DNA of 59,168 nucleotides from Cyclobacteriaceae bacterium. Its GTDB lineage: Bacteria > Bacteroidota > Bacteroidia > Cytophagales > Cyclobacteriaceae. Position numbers and translations under genes: made by a program. Below, in pieces: positions 29,280 through 38,516 of the stretch. A model generated the notes under the pieces. It saw only the letters and a program-made list of their open reading frames with translations. It was not told where the DNA came from and made no database searches. Within the stretch, counting starts at the first letter, position 1, and each line of letters opens with the position of its first letter. Location: NCBI GenBank assembly GCA_025055435.1, contig JANWWN010000005.1:25587-84754 (forward strand). Direction: 5' to 3'.

Positions 29280-29651
29280 TTAGCCAATCATCAGTTCTAC
29301 CAGTTCGCGTTCCACGTTCCAGTCTTTTGCCAGCTTAAGCATGGCGGTGGCTTCCATTTCGGTAACGTAACCCTTCAGGTTATTGGCCTGCCACACCATG
29401 TTGATTAGCTCCACTCTTTTTTCTTTCGGGTAGTCGGCTATGATGTTGTTCAGATAGTCACGGGCGCGCTCAAAAGCAGTAATGTAGTCTTGCGCGATAA
29501 ACTCACTGGCCCATTTGTATTCTTCAGCGGCATCCAGTTCGGCAGCGGTCTTTTCCAGGTCTTTCCGCTCCTCTTCGTCCACCCCGTGGTAATGGAATAT
29601 CACACTTTTCAGCAGCATGTACACGCGCTTTTCTTCCGGAGTTTTGGACAT
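29280..29651 (-). CDS. TerB-like small helical protein
   Basis: 123 residues, all-helical and acidic, no signal peptide. The pattern of helices and the closing segment EATAMLKLAKDWNVERELVELMIG resemble the TerB/DjlA-N fold, but the metal-binding Asp/Glu signature is not convincing. It lies between the LytTR regulator (convergent) and hemW (same strand, 61 bp upstream). Function unknown. Confidence 0.5.
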   Translation of the reverse strand: MSKTPEEKRVYMLLKSVIFHYHGVDEEERKDLEKTAAELDAAEEYKWASEFIAQDYITAFERARDYLNNIIADYPKEKRVELINMVWQANNLKGYVTEMEATAMLKLAKDWNVERELVELMIG

Positions 29652-29712
29652 GGGCCAACGCTTAATATTAAAGCAAAATAGAAAATCTTTTCACTCCGTC
29701 GCAAACCTAAAG

Positions 29713-30849
29713 TTATTCACGGGTATCGAGGAATAAATCAGCAGCCAGACGGTCGGCCAGCAATTTGCCCTGGCGGGTCAGTATCAAACGGGAATCATCA
29801 ACGGTTAACAGTCCGAGCGATTGCCAGTTACGAATAAGTTGTTGTTGTGCAGGTGAGAAATGGAAATCATAATTCTTCTGCAGGAACTTTGTGTCAAGGC
29901 CGGTGTCGGTACGCAGTGAAGTCATGATGTATTCGTTAATACGGTTTTCCCGCGACAGCTTTTCAACGGTAGCCGGTATAACACCCTGATTGACATTTTT
30001 CACATAGAGATGGTTATTGCTAATGTTGGCCTGTCGGCTTATTCCGTCAAAAGAATGAGCGCCCGGGCCAATACCCAGGTAAGGGACCTGTTTCCAGTAG
30101 TTGCTGTTGTGCCGGGACAGAAAGCCGGGGCGCGCATAGTTCGAGATCTCGTAATGCCGGTAGCCGGCTGCCGTCAGCTTATCGGAAACCATCTGAAATA
30201 GTGCTGCACCCAGTTCTTCAGCAACCGGCTGAAGTTTTCCTTTTTTAAACCAGTTACCGAAAACCGTGCGTTCTTCAATTGTTAAAGCATATGCCGAAAT
30301 GTGTTCCGGATTTAACGATAATACCTGCTGTAAGTCGTCATCAACCATTTGTAGTGTTTGTCCGGGAATACCGAAAATTAAGTCGAGATTGATATTATTA
30401 AAACCATGTGATCGCGCAAGCCGGAACGTATCAACTGCCTGACTGCCGGAGTGGGATCGATTAAGATACCTGAGCAAATCTTCATTGAAGGTTTGTATTC
30501 CAATACTCAGGCGGTTTATACCCAAATCGCGGAAGGTCAAAAGCGAATCCTCCGACAGGTCATCCGGATTGGCTTCCAGGGTGATCTCACATGATGATGA
30601 AACGATAAAATTTTTATCAATGGTGTTAAGCAAAAATTCCAGATGCGAAGGCTTAAGCAGTGAAGGTGTGCCGCCACCGATATAAATGGTTTCAATCGCT
30701 TCACCGGGCAGATAATTTCTGCGCAGTTCAATTTCCCTGACCATGGCATGCACCACCTCGCTTTCGTTCTGCCGGTTGGTGGAAAAATGAAAATCACAAT
30801 AATGACAGGCTTTACGGCAAAATGGAATATGAAGATAAATGCCGGCCAT
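29713..30849 (-). CDS. hemW: Radical SAM heme chaperone HemW
   Basis: 378 residues. The N terminus MAGIYLHIPFCRKACHYCDF carries the radical-SAM CxxxCxxC (C11, C15, C18). GGGTPSLL, EANPDD, the RLSIGIQTFNEDLLRYLNR block and GIPGQT are typical of HemW rather than HemN, and the HemN C-terminal region follows. HemW binds and delivers heme; older annotations call it oxygen-independent coproporphyrinogen oxidase. hemD lies 1.1 kb away on the other strand. Confidence 0.92.
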   Translation of the reverse strand: MAGIYLHIPFCRKACHYCDFHFSTNRQNESEVVHAMVREIELRRNYLPGEAIETIYIGGGTPSLLKPSHLEFLLNTIDKNFIVSSSCEITLEANPDDLSEDSLLTFRDLGINRLSIGIQTFNEDLLRYLNRSHSGSQAVDTFRLARSHGFNNINLDLIFGIPGQTLQMVDDDLQQVLSLNPEHISAYALTIEERTVFGNWFKKGKLQPVAEELGAALFQMVSDKLTAAGYRHYEISNYARPGFLSRHNSNYWKQVPYLGIGPGAHSFDGISRQANISNNHLYVKNVNQGVIPATVEKLSRENRINEYIMTSLRTDTGLDTKFLQKNYDFHFSPAQQQLIRNWQSLGLLTVDDSRLILTRQGKLLADRLAADLFLDTRE

Positions 30850-30900
30850 AGCTTACTGCTGTGCAAAGCTACGCGATTGTTTATTTTTGAGCCGTTCATG

Positions 30901-31953
30901 ATGCGCCTTATCCTACTTCTTGCATGGTTGGTTTTGTCTGCACCTTCCCGTTCCCAGAGCTGGTTTATCAAGTCAGATTTAACGGATAGCCTCAAACTAT
31001 ATCAATCCGGGAAATGGGTTGCAGCTGATGAGCAGGAAACAAAATCCGCTTGGCTTCTATTATCTGCAAACCGGTATCGCGGTGATTATCTTTTTATCCG
31101 GAATAATGAACCCTTCCATGTTTTTGCAGAGGGTAAATTGCTGGCCAGTGAAAAAAAACAGGTGCAGTGGCCAGTTGACAGTCTGGCGGCTCTTTTTAAC
31201 AAAAACATAATTCGCATAAATGTATATTGTTCACAAGGCATTCAGTCCGGATTAAGAGCGTATGTTGCTACGTTGTTGCCGGTACCGGCTGAAGTAAACC
31301 TGAATTACAGATTGGTCGAATTCTACCGTGACTTTCTGCTGCTTGCTCTGTTGATTGCGTGTATGTTATTGCTGGTAATGCTGAAGGTTAACAAATTGCT
31401 TGTATTGAGCTATCTGGATATTCGTGCTTTACTTTCGATCAGGGAGAGTGAAGATCGCCCGATGTATAACCGGGTAACCAATACTACAAATATTTTGTTG
31501 TTGCTTTTGGTTGGATTTATTTTTTCCGTGCTGCAAATTCATCCAGGTGAAGAAACAAATTTTTCCAAACTGTGGTATATGAGTTTTATCGTTACGATAA
31601 CAACAAGCGCAGTCCTTGCAGCAAAAGGTGTAGTTATATTTATATTCTCCTCCATATTTCGGATCCAATCCTTAAAAGGTTTGCAGTATGTCGGTTTCCT
31701 CAGGTTTCTGCTTGTATGTGGCTTGGTTATTCTGGCTATTCAGGCCGGGAGGGCTTTTATATTCCCTTCACTTTCGCTTAACCTTGTGATGAACCGCTGG
31801 TTAATTTGGATTGTCGGCCTGACGTGGCTGGTCCTGATTGGTGGTAAGCTCAGGTTTCAAACACGCTTCAGTCCGATTCATTTATTTTCGTACCTTTGTG
31901 CCACAGAAATCGGCCCCTTACTGTTAACGGCAACAACAATTTGGAAAGTTTGA
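30901..31953 (+). CDS. DUF4271 membrane protein
   Basis: About 350 residues from the ATG at 30901 (another ATG immediately before), giving a signal peptide ending near SRSQ. The open frame continues upstream, but that part overlaps hemW on the other strand. The mature N-terminal domain (about 130 residues) is soluble, followed by about six to seven membrane segments and the closing region RFQTRFSPIHLFSYLCATEIGPLLL typical of DUF4271. In Bacteroidota this family commonly sits directly before hemD and the gliding genes, as here. Role unknown, though the synteny suggests a link to T9SS/gliding or to heme. Confidence 0.75.
   Translation: MRLILLLAWLVLSAPSRSQSWFIKSDLTDSLKLYQSGKWVAADEQETKSAWLLLSANRYRGDYLFIRNNEPFHVFAEGKLLASEKKQVQWPVDSLAALFNKNIIRINVYCSQGIQSGLRAYVATLLPVPAEVNLNYRLVEFYRDFLLLALLIACMLLLVMLKVNKLLVLSYLDIRALLSIRESEDRPMYNRVTNTTNILLLLLVGFIFSVLQIHPGEETNFSKLWYMSFIVTITTSAVLAAKGVVIFIFSSIFRIQSLKGLQYVGFLRFLLVCGLVILAIQAGRAFIFPSLSLNLVMNRWLIWIVGLTWLVLIGGKLRFQTRFSPIHLFSYLCATEIGPLLLTATTIWKV
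31891..31898 (+). promoter_or_regulatory. -7 box (TACCTTTG) for hemD inside DUF4271
   Basis: Exact TAnnTTTG inside the 3' end of the DUF4271 gene, 72 bp before the hemD ATG. No clear TTG partner is visible upstream at the expected distance. Confidence 0.35.
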
Positions 31954-31970
31954 ACCCGTCAGGAGTTGCT

Positions 31971-32747
31971 ATGAGCGATAAAGTGAATGACCGGATGCGC
32001 AAGGTCAGGAGCATTCTGGTCACGCAGGAAGCACCGACCGATCCCAATTCACCTTATTACAAGTTAGCCGAAAAGTACAACCTGAAGATTGATTTCAGGC
32101 CCTTCATTCAGGTTGAGCCGCTTTCCGTTAAAGAGTTTCGTAAGCAGAAAATTGATATCCTCGCGCACACCGCAGTAATCTTTACCAGCCGGAATGCGGT
32201 GGATCATTTTTTCCATATCTGCCGGGAATTGAAAATCGAAATGCCACCGGAAATGAAGTATTTCTGCATTTCCGATCAAACTTCAAATTACCTGCAGAAA
32301 TATATCGTTATCCGGAAGCGTAAAATATTTACCGGACTTAAAACGGTGGAAGACCTTTTTGAAATACTGAAAAAACATAAAAACGAAAAGTTCCTGTTTC
32401 CGTGCTCCGATATCCGCAAGAATGATATTCCCGACTTCCTGCGTCAAAACGGCTTCAACTTTACTGAAGCCGTAATGTATCAGACTGTAGCCAGTGACTT
32501 ATCTGACCTGAAAAACGTGTATTACGATATCCTGGCATTTTTCAGTCCTTCCGGCATCACCTCATTACTGACCAACTTCCCCGACTTCAAACAAAATAAT
32601 ACCCGCATAGCGGCCTTTGGCTCAGCGACCGCGAAAGCAGTTCGTGACGCGGGGTTAATTTTGGATATTGAAGCGCCCCAGCCCAATGCCCCTTCTATGA
32701 CCGGAGCTATTGAACTGTATATTAAGCAGGTTAACGGAAATAAATAA
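31971..32747 (+). CDS. hemD: Uroporphyrinogen-III synthase
   Basis: 258 residues from ATG 31971, which is preceded by AGGAG at 31961-31965. The sequence is divergent, as HemD always is, but shows the two-lobed pattern: VRSILVTQEAP..., AVIFTSRNAVDHFF, KYFCISDQTSNYLQKY in lobe one, then EAVMYQTVAS, DILAFFSPSGITSLL, RIAAFGSATAKAVRDAGL in lobe two. It closes the D ring in tetrapyrrole synthesis. The order DUF4271-hemD-porP-gldKLMN is a recurrent Bacteroidota arrangement. Confidence 0.85.
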   Translation: MSDKVNDRMRKVRSILVTQEAPTDPNSPYYKLAEKYNLKIDFRPFIQVEPLSVKEFRKQKIDILAHTAVIFTSRNAVDHFFHICRELKIEMPPEMKYFCISDQTSNYLQKYIVIRKRKIFTGLKTVEDLFEILKKHKNEKFLFPCSDIRKNDIPDFLRQNGFNFTEAVMYQTVASDLSDLKNVYYDILAFFSPSGITSLLTNFPDFKQNNTRIAAFGSATAKAVRDAGLILDIEAPQPNAPSMTGAIELYIKQVNGNK

Positions 32748-32808
32748 CCGCCTCATTCTTTGAATTTTACGAACAGACCTTTTTTATTACACTTTAATTA
32801 CATGCAGG

Positions 32809-32840
32809 TTGAAAGTCTGATAAAAAAAACTTTACTTTAG
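32809..32840 (+). promoter_or_regulatory. Candidate promoter of the porP/sprF-like gene
   Basis: TTG at 32809-32811, 21 bp spacer, then TACTTTAG at 32833-32840, one mismatch from TAnnTTTG. The ATG lies 20 bp downstream of the box. Confidence 0.45.
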
Positions 32841-32860
32841 ACCTAACTTTTTGAAGTCGG

Positions 32861-33841
32861 ATGGTACGAAGCGCTGTCAGCGTATTTTTTGCCTTGTTTC
32901 TGGTGCTAGCCGGATTGACCGCCACAGCCCAGCAGGATGCGCATTTTACCCAGTACATGTTTAATACGGTTTATCTTACGCCGGCAGCTGCAGGTGCCAG
33001 CGGTGTAACCGAAGCCACCGCGATTCACCGCAGTCAATGGCTGGGCTATGAGTCATCGTTTAATGATGGTAATGCACCCACCAGTCAGCTGATTTCTTTC
33101 AGTGCGCCCATTCACCGGCTTAAAAGCGGCTTTGCTACATATATATTAAATGACAAACTCGGACCGCAAAATAACCTTGAAGTACAGGCCATGTATGCCT
33201 ATCACCTGGGCATCAGGGAAAATAAACTTAGTCTCGGCATCAAGCTGGGTATGTATTCCCAGACATTGGACTTTAACAAATATCGGTTAATTCAGCCCAA
33301 CGATCCTCTTTTGATTGACCCCAATACAGGACAGATCCGAACCGGAAAAGAATCACAGATACGCCCCGATTTAGGAATCGGTATCATGTACCGAACGGAA
33401 AAATATTATGCAGCCATTGGGTTCAACCACCTGCTTAAATCTGAATTTGACTTCGGAGTCAGCCAGCGAAATGCATTGGCCAATCACATGAACTTTACGG
33501 CCGGCTATTTTTATGATGTGAATTTTGACCTTCAAATTAATCCGACCATCCTGGTAAAAACCGATTTTAACGAATTTTCAATGGACCTTGGTGTTTTAGC
33601 TACCTTGCGCAATACCATGTGGGGAGGTTTATCGTTTCGTTCGGGAGAGGCAGCCAATTTATTGTTAGGGTATAGCTTCCTGAAGGATAAATCCCTGCGA
33701 CTGGGTTATTCGATTGATGTAGTGGTGAAGGACAGGGCAGCTAAAGAAAATTTTTCGCATGAAATATTACTTACCTATCAGTTGCCGGTAAGTGTAGGTG
33801 TCGGAAAAAAAATCGTCCGGACACCCCGATACAGGCACTGA
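32861..33841 (+). CDS. PorP/SprF family type IX secretion membrane protein
   Basis: 326-residue outer-membrane beta-barrel. A signal peptide ends at ATAQQ. The family hallmark QDAHFTQYMFNTVYLTPAAAG follows at once, then LGIRENKLSLGIKLG, RPDLGIGIMYRTEKYYAAIGFNHLL and a terminal barrel strand region. PorP/SprF proteins support secretion or surface anchoring of T9SS cargo such as the SprB adhesin. The gldK gene starts 124 bp downstream on the same strand. Confidence 0.9.
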   Translation: MVRSAVSVFFALFLVLAGLTATAQQDAHFTQYMFNTVYLTPAAAGASGVTEATAIHRSQWLGYESSFNDGNAPTSQLISFSAPIHRLKSGFATYILNDKLGPQNNLEVQAMYAYHLGIRENKLSLGIKLGMYSQTLDFNKYRLIQPNDPLLIDPNTGQIRTGKESQIRPDLGIGIMYRTEKYYAAIGFNHLLKSEFDFGVSQRNALANHMNFTAGYFYDVNFDLQINPTILVKTDFNEFSMDLGVLATLRNTMWGGLSFRSGEAANLLLGYSFLKDKSLRLGYSIDVVVKDRAAKENFSHEILLTYQLPVSVGVGKKIVRTPRYRH

Positions 33842-33964
33842 ACGGACTAAAATTTTGGATTTAAAAGTATTTTATTCAATTTGGTAAACATTTCTTGCCT
33901 GAATTGTCGCTTTAAGCGGTATTTTCGGCACTTTAAAACTTAGAGAAAAGCAGATAAAATCGAT

Positions 33965-35053
33965 ATGAACAAACCATCCGTTCTTTCAAAAATACTGCTG
34001 CTTGCAGTTGGCTTGGCTTGCGCAGCGTGCGGACTATTGGGCATCGGAGGAGGTAAAGGTGGTGATCAGGGACAGCTCATTGGGGTACCCGGTCGTCATG
34101 GCTGGGTTATGACACAACCGTTTGGTATGGTTCCTATTCCGGCCGGAACGTTTCACATGGGGCAGGCTGATGAAGACCCCGCTTCCACGCAGATTAACTT
34201 TAACAAACAGGTAACCATCGGTTCATTCTTTATGGATGACACCGAAATCACCAACAATGAATATCGTCAATTCACTAATTTTTATCTGGTTGATAACGGC
34301 AGCATTGAAGGATTGCCAACCGTAGATCCGCAAACCTTCAAACAAAAATATTATCCGGATACCACAGCCTGGGTGCGCGATTTTGCCCACCACATGGGCG
34401 ATCCGATTCAGGATTACTACTACTGGCATCCGGGTTATGATGACTACCCTGTGGTAGGCGTGAATTGGGATGCGGCCATGTTTTTCTGTGCATGGCGCAC
34501 AGCATACTGGAATGACTATCGCAAGAGCGTGGGTGAGCCGCCCATGCCTAACTTTCGTCTCCCTTCCGAAGCTGAGTGGGAGTACGCTGCCCGTGGCGGC
34601 CGCGACATTGCCAAATATCCCTGGGGTAACCCGTATATCCGCAACTCCAAAGGATGTATGCTGGCTAACTTCAAACCGGGCCGCGGAAACTTTTATGATG
34701 ATGGTTTTGCCTACACTTCCCCGGTAATGTCGTACTTCCCCAATGATTATGGTTTATACGATATGGCCGGTAACGTTTCGGAGTGGTGTCTCGATGATTT
34801 TAACCCGGCTTCGGTACCCACAGTGTGGGATTTGAACCCGCAGTATATCGATCCACGAACCAATCCGGAAAGTTCCAAGTTCGACCCTAAGATTGCACCT
34901 AAAAAAGTGGTTCGCGGTGGTTCCTGGAAGGACGTAGCTTACTATCTGGAAACCGGTACACGCACTTATGAGTTTAAAGACTCCTCCCGCGCTTACATTG
35001 GTTTCCGGTGTGCACTTACCCACCTGGGTCGTTCCAGTGGGCGTGAATTTTAA
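33965..35053 (+). CDS. gldK: GldK, T9SS/gliding lipoprotein with formylglycine-enzyme fold
   Basis: 362 residues. A lipoprotein signal with candidate lipobox Cys in LACAAC precedes a SUMF1/FGE-sulfatase-like domain: GMVPIPAGTFHMGQAD, DDTEITNNEYRQF, PVVGVNWDAAMFFCAWR, RLPSEAEWEYAARGG, YDMAGNVSEWCLDDF, KVVRGGSWKD and GFRCAL. GldK forms an outer-membrane-associated ring with GldN. It is chosen over its paralogue GldJ because gldL, gldM and gldN follow directly. The formylglycine-generating catalytic cysteines are not expected to matter in this family. Confidence 0.93.
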   Translation: MNKPSVLSKILLLAVGLACAACGLLGIGGGKGGDQGQLIGVPGRHGWVMTQPFGMVPIPAGTFHMGQADEDPASTQINFNKQVTIGSFFMDDTEITNNEYRQFTNFYLVDNGSIEGLPTVDPQTFKQKYYPDTTAWVRDFAHHMGDPIQDYYYWHPGYDDYPVVGVNWDAAMFFCAWRTAYWNDYRKSVGEPPMPNFRLPSEAEWEYAARGGRDIAKYPWGNPYIRNSKGCMLANFKPGRGNFYDDGFAYTSPVMSYFPNDYGLYDMAGNVSEWCLDDFNPASVPTVWDLNPQYIDPRTNPESSKFDPKIAPKKVVRGGSWKDVAYYLETGTRTYEFKDSSRAYIGFRCALTHLGRSSGREF

Positions 35054-35127
35054 TGGTAATCAAACTCTACTTATATTTAATTCAAAAACACTTTAAACCA
35101 GACTTTCAACCTTAAACCCATACAACA

Positions 35128-35949
35128 ATGAGCAAGAAAAAAGGCGGATTCCTCGAACTTCTCTTCAAAACCATTATGCCCAAAGTTTACGGTATTGGTG
35201 CGGCAGTCGTAATCATTGGGGCATTGTTTAAAATTCTTCACCTGCAGGGCGCTGACCAGATGCTGATGGTGGGCCTTACCACAGAAGCCATCATCTTCTT
35301 CTTAAGTGCATTTGAGCCTCCCGCAAAAGAAGTGGATTGGTCTAAAGTTTATCCCGAACTGGCCGAAGACTACGAGCCATCGGTAACGTCTCCCACAGTA
35401 CGCAAGGCCGGAGGTAAGGAGGAGTCGCCTTTGTTAAAGATTGATGAAATGCTGAAGCAGGCAAAGGTAGATCAAAACCTGCTCGATAACCTGGGCAAAG
35501 GATTAATGAACCTGGCGGAATCCGCCAAACAGATGAACAACCTGGCCAATGCGGCAGTAGCAACCAACGAATATGCAACCAACGTTAAGGCTGCTTCGAA
35601 GGCACTGGCCGAAATGAATGCATCTTATAAGACAGCCATCGAGGCCGTAAGTGCCATGGCCACTGCTTCAAAAGATGCCGGTGAATACCATGCACAGGTA
35701 CAAAAAGTTACCAAGAATCTTGCTGCACTGAATTCAGTATATGAAATGGAACTGAAAGATGCAGACAGCCATGTTAAAAACATGAATAAGTTTTATGACA
35801 GCCTCACCGGTGCCATGCAGGGACTGAGCAAAGTAGGAGAAAACACAGCTAAGTTTACTACTGAGCTGGCTAAACTTACCGACAACCTTACTGCCCTTAA
35901 TAAAGTTTACGGCAGTATGCTGACTGCCATGAAGGGTGGCGGACAATAA
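35128..35949 (+). CDS. gldL: GldL, T9SS motor inner-membrane protein
   Basis: 273 residues. Two N-terminal membrane helices (VYGIGAAVVIIGALFKILHL and MLMVGLTTEAIIFFLSAF) are followed by the conserved EPPAKEVDWSKVYPEL and a long helical, coiled cytoplasmic part (about 100-273) rich in Ala/Asn/Lys. GldL with GldM forms the proton-driven motor that powers T9SS and gliding; the polar residues within the helices act in proton coupling. It lies 74 bp after gldK and 52 bp before gldM. Confidence 0.95.
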   Translation: MSKKKGGFLELLFKTIMPKVYGIGAAVVIIGALFKILHLQGADQMLMVGLTTEAIIFFLSAFEPPAKEVDWSKVYPELAEDYEPSVTSPTVRKAGGKEESPLLKIDEMLKQAKVDQNLLDNLGKGLMNLAESAKQMNNLANAAVATNEYATNVKAASKALAEMNASYKTAIEAVSAMATASKDAGEYHAQVQKVTKNLAALNSVYEMELKDADSHVKNMNKFYDSLTGAMQGLSKVGENTAKFTTELAKLTDNLTALNKVYGSMLTAMKGGGQ

Positions 35950-36001
35950 CGAGGTAAACGGGTTTAAGAAAAAAGTTGTGTAACAATTAATTAACAAGCC
36001 A

Positions 36002-37591
36002 ATGGCAGGTAAAAAAGAAACCCCGCGGCAGAAGATGATCGGTATGATGTACCTGGTATTAACGGCCCTTCTGGCCCTTCAGGTAAGTAATGCCGTGTTG
36101 GAGAAATTCGCCATCATCAACGGAACACTCGAACAACTGATTAAGGAAACAACCGAAAACAACCAACAGCAGTTGGATAAAATTATAGAGGAGGGCGGAA
36201 AAAGTCAGGTTGAAAAAATAAAAAGCGCTGTTGAACGTGCTAAAAAAGTTCGTGAACTGACTGCGGCAACCGTTGCTGAAATTGAGAAGCTGAAGAAAAA
36301 AATGCTCGAGGTTTCCGGCTCCGACCGCGTGGATGAAAAAATCATCAATAACCATGGCTCCCAGGTTGCCACGATGATGATTGATAAGAATTCGCCTTAC
36401 GGTAAAAACTTTGAAAAGACACTCAACGACTATGTTAAGGAATTAAACAGCCTTACCGGTATGTCGTTTACCACATTGGCCAGGGCTCCGAAAGACATCC
36501 CTGAATTTGCCAACGACCCCGATCATGTGCGCAAGGATTTTCTGACTTTTACGTTTGAAAATACACCTGTAATTGCCGCACTCGCTTCGGTTACTCAAAT
36601 ACAATCCGAAGTGCTCGAATATGAATCTCAGGCTTTGCGTAAGCTGGCAGAAGAAGCCGGTGCTGCAACAGTACGCTTTGAAACCATTATTCCTATGGTT
36701 CGCCCTAAATCCGCCATTGTAGCTGCGGGCGCTTCATACGAAGCCGACATGTTTATATCTGCTTCTTCTTCTGCTTTAAGCCCTGAATTTTATTACAACG
36801 GTAATCCGCTGAATGTGGAAGTTGATCCGGCTACCGGAATCAAGATGGGTAAAATCAAATTTACCGCACGCGGAGGTAACTACGATGCCAAAGGACAGTC
36901 GAAGCAAACCTTTACAGCCGAAATCAAACTAAATGATCAGGTTTATAAGCAAACCATTGAGTACATCGTAGCAAAGCCGACTATCCGTGTAACCACAGGC
37001 GTTGCACCAACGCTTTACATGGGATGCGGTAACCTGGTTAACATTGAAGTTCCGGCCCTCGGAAATGATTACAATCCTTCTTTTTCGGCCCAAGGTGCAG
37101 AAATTATAAAAGGGCAGAAAACCGGCCAGGTTACCATTATACCCAATCAACGTAAGGTGGTGGTGTCGGTTAATAATGCGGGTACCTTTATTGGTAATGA
37201 AGAGTTTATGGTGAAGCCGGTGCCACGCCCGCGGATAGTTGCCAAAGACAACAATGGCCGCGACATTGACCTGAAGAACGGTATCAAAGCAGGTAGTATT
37301 GCCGGACTGCGGGTAAATGCTGAAGCCGAAGAAAACTTCAAAAACGAAGTACCGCAGGATGCGAACTACCGCATACGAAATATGTCGGTTATTTTGGCCC
37401 GCGGAACACAGCGTGTACAGGAGATGACGGTTAACAGCGAATTGGTTGATTTAACCGCATGGCGTGCATTAATGCGCCCGGGTGACCGGATTATTGTAGA
37501 ACCAAAAACTGTAGTACGGATGACCTATAAAGGTACTCCCGAATCGGTAACCATGACACCAAGCGATTTGATTAACATACCTGTTCAATAG
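36002..37591 (+). CDS. gldM: GldM, T9SS motor and periplasmic shaft
   Basis: 529 residues. The typical start MAGKKETPRQKMIGMMYLVLTALLALQVS combines a short cytoplasmic tail and one membrane helix. A helical first periplasmic domain (about 40-210, with the conserved NNHGSQVATMMIDKNSPYG) and three beta-sandwich domains follow (KSAIVAAGASYEADMFISA; PTIRVTTGVAPTLYMGCGNLVNIEVP; PRPRIVAKDNNG to the end). The dimeric GldM rod transmits motor torque to the GldK/GldN ring. gldN begins one base after its stop. Confidence 0.96.
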   Translation: MAGKKETPRQKMIGMMYLVLTALLALQVSNAVLEKFAIINGTLEQLIKETTENNQQQLDKIIEEGGKSQVEKIKSAVERAKKVRELTAATVAEIEKLKKKMLEVSGSDRVDEKIINNHGSQVATMMIDKNSPYGKNFEKTLNDYVKELNSLTGMSFTTLARAPKDIPEFANDPDHVRKDFLTFTFENTPVIAALASVTQIQSEVLEYESQALRKLAEEAGAATVRFETIIPMVRPKSAIVAAGASYEADMFISASSSALSPEFYYNGNPLNVEVDPATGIKMGKIKFTARGGNYDAKGQSKQTFTAEIKLNDQVYKQTIEYIVAKPTIRVTTGVAPTLYMGCGNLVNIEVPALGNDYNPSFSAQGAEIIKGQKTGQVTIIPNQRKVVVSVNNAGTFIGNEEFMVKPVPRPRIVAKDNNGRDIDLKNGIKAGSIAGLRVNAEAEENFKNEVPQDANYRIRNMSVILARGTQRVQEMTVNSELVDLTAWRALMRPGDRIIVEPKTVVRMTYKGTPESVTMTPSDLINIPVQ

Positions 37592-37592
37592 T

Positions 37593-38498
37593 ATGAAACA
37601 AACAGCATGTTTTGCAGTTGGATTGGTCCTGCTGTGTAGCGCAAACGTGTGGGCGCAGCCTGAACTGCCGCAGTACAATCCGAACTCCATAAACCCGATA
37701 CCTCGCTACGAGCAGTTATACAAATTACGGGTATGGCGGAAAATTGATTTGCGCGAAAAGCAGAACAAAGGATTCTTTTCCAATAACGGAGAAATCACCA
37801 AGCTCATTATTGATGCGGTACGCTCCGGAGAGATCCCTAATGTGTATAACAGTGATTCGCTGACTACGCTGATGTCGCGGGCTGACTTTGAAGATAAGAT
37901 GACCATAACTAAAGGACAGATTCTTCCGGCCTGGGATCCCGCAGCTACTTATTATATCGGTGATGCCATTTCGTTTAACGGTAAAAATTATGAATCAACC
38001 ATTGATAACAACCGCGGCATTAATCCAGCCAATCCGCCTGCCGGTGAGTGGCAACCTTCGCAACAGGGAAAGGCCATTACGGTTTTGCCGCGCGATGTGT
38101 ACATGCTCACGCTGGTTGAGGATGTGATTTTTGACCGGCGCAGGTCGAGGCTGTATTATGACATACAGGCCATTGAAATGCAGGCCTTCGACCAGAATAC
38201 CGGTACGTTCAAATCACTGGGTTGGTTTAAATACAAGGACCTTGAAAAAGTTTTCCGGAATAATCCCGCAAAGGCCGTGTGGTTCAATCGCCAGAATACG
38301 GCCGAGAATAAAAACTTCGCTGATGCTTTCCTGCTTCGTTTGTTCCGCGGGGTAATTCATAAAATTGAGAACCCGGATGATGAAACCATCGAAGATACTT
38401 ATCGCAATAACGGTCGCCCGTATCACGAAAGCGTATGGGCACGCGAATGGGCCGAAATGATGCTCATGGAAAAAGAGCATAACCTCTGGGAGTTCTGA
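37593..38498 (+). CDS. gldN: GldN, T9SS ring protein with an inserted CBM5/12-like module
   Basis: 301 residues, exported (signal ends at VWAQ). GldN hallmarks are YKLRVWRKIDLREKQNKGFF, EITKLIIDAVRSGEIPNVYN, VYMLTLVEDVIFDRRRSRLYYDIQAIEM, and SLGWFKYKDLEKVF with MAEMM-like VWAREWAEMMLMEKEHNLWEF at the C terminus. Residues about 112-156 are unusual: AWDPAATYYIGDAISFNGKNYES ending in EWQPS reproduces the W...Y..GD.V...G..Y...W pattern of carbohydrate-binding CBM5/12 modules, and sits between two normal GldN segments. The operon ends with a strong terminator just downstream. Confidence 0.93.
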   Translation: MKQTACFAVGLVLLCSANVWAQPELPQYNPNSINPIPRYEQLYKLRVWRKIDLREKQNKGFFSNNGEITKLIIDAVRSGEIPNVYNSDSLTTLMSRADFEDKMTITKGQILPAWDPAATYYIGDAISFNGKNYESTIDNNRGINPANPPAGEWQPSQQGKAITVLPRDVYMLTLVEDVIFDRRRSRLYYDIQAIEMQAFDQNTGTFKSLGWFKYKDLEKVFRNNPAKAVWFNRQNTAENKNFADAFLLRLFRGVIHKIENPDDETIEDTYRNNGRPYHESVWAREWAEMMLMEKEHNLWEF

Positions 38499-38516
38499 AA
38501 ACTTCTCACCGGCATA

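Noticed and set aside
30748-30900. N-terminal extension of the DUF4271 protein
   Set aside because: It is antisense to the start of hemW, and the signal peptide begins at 30898/30901.
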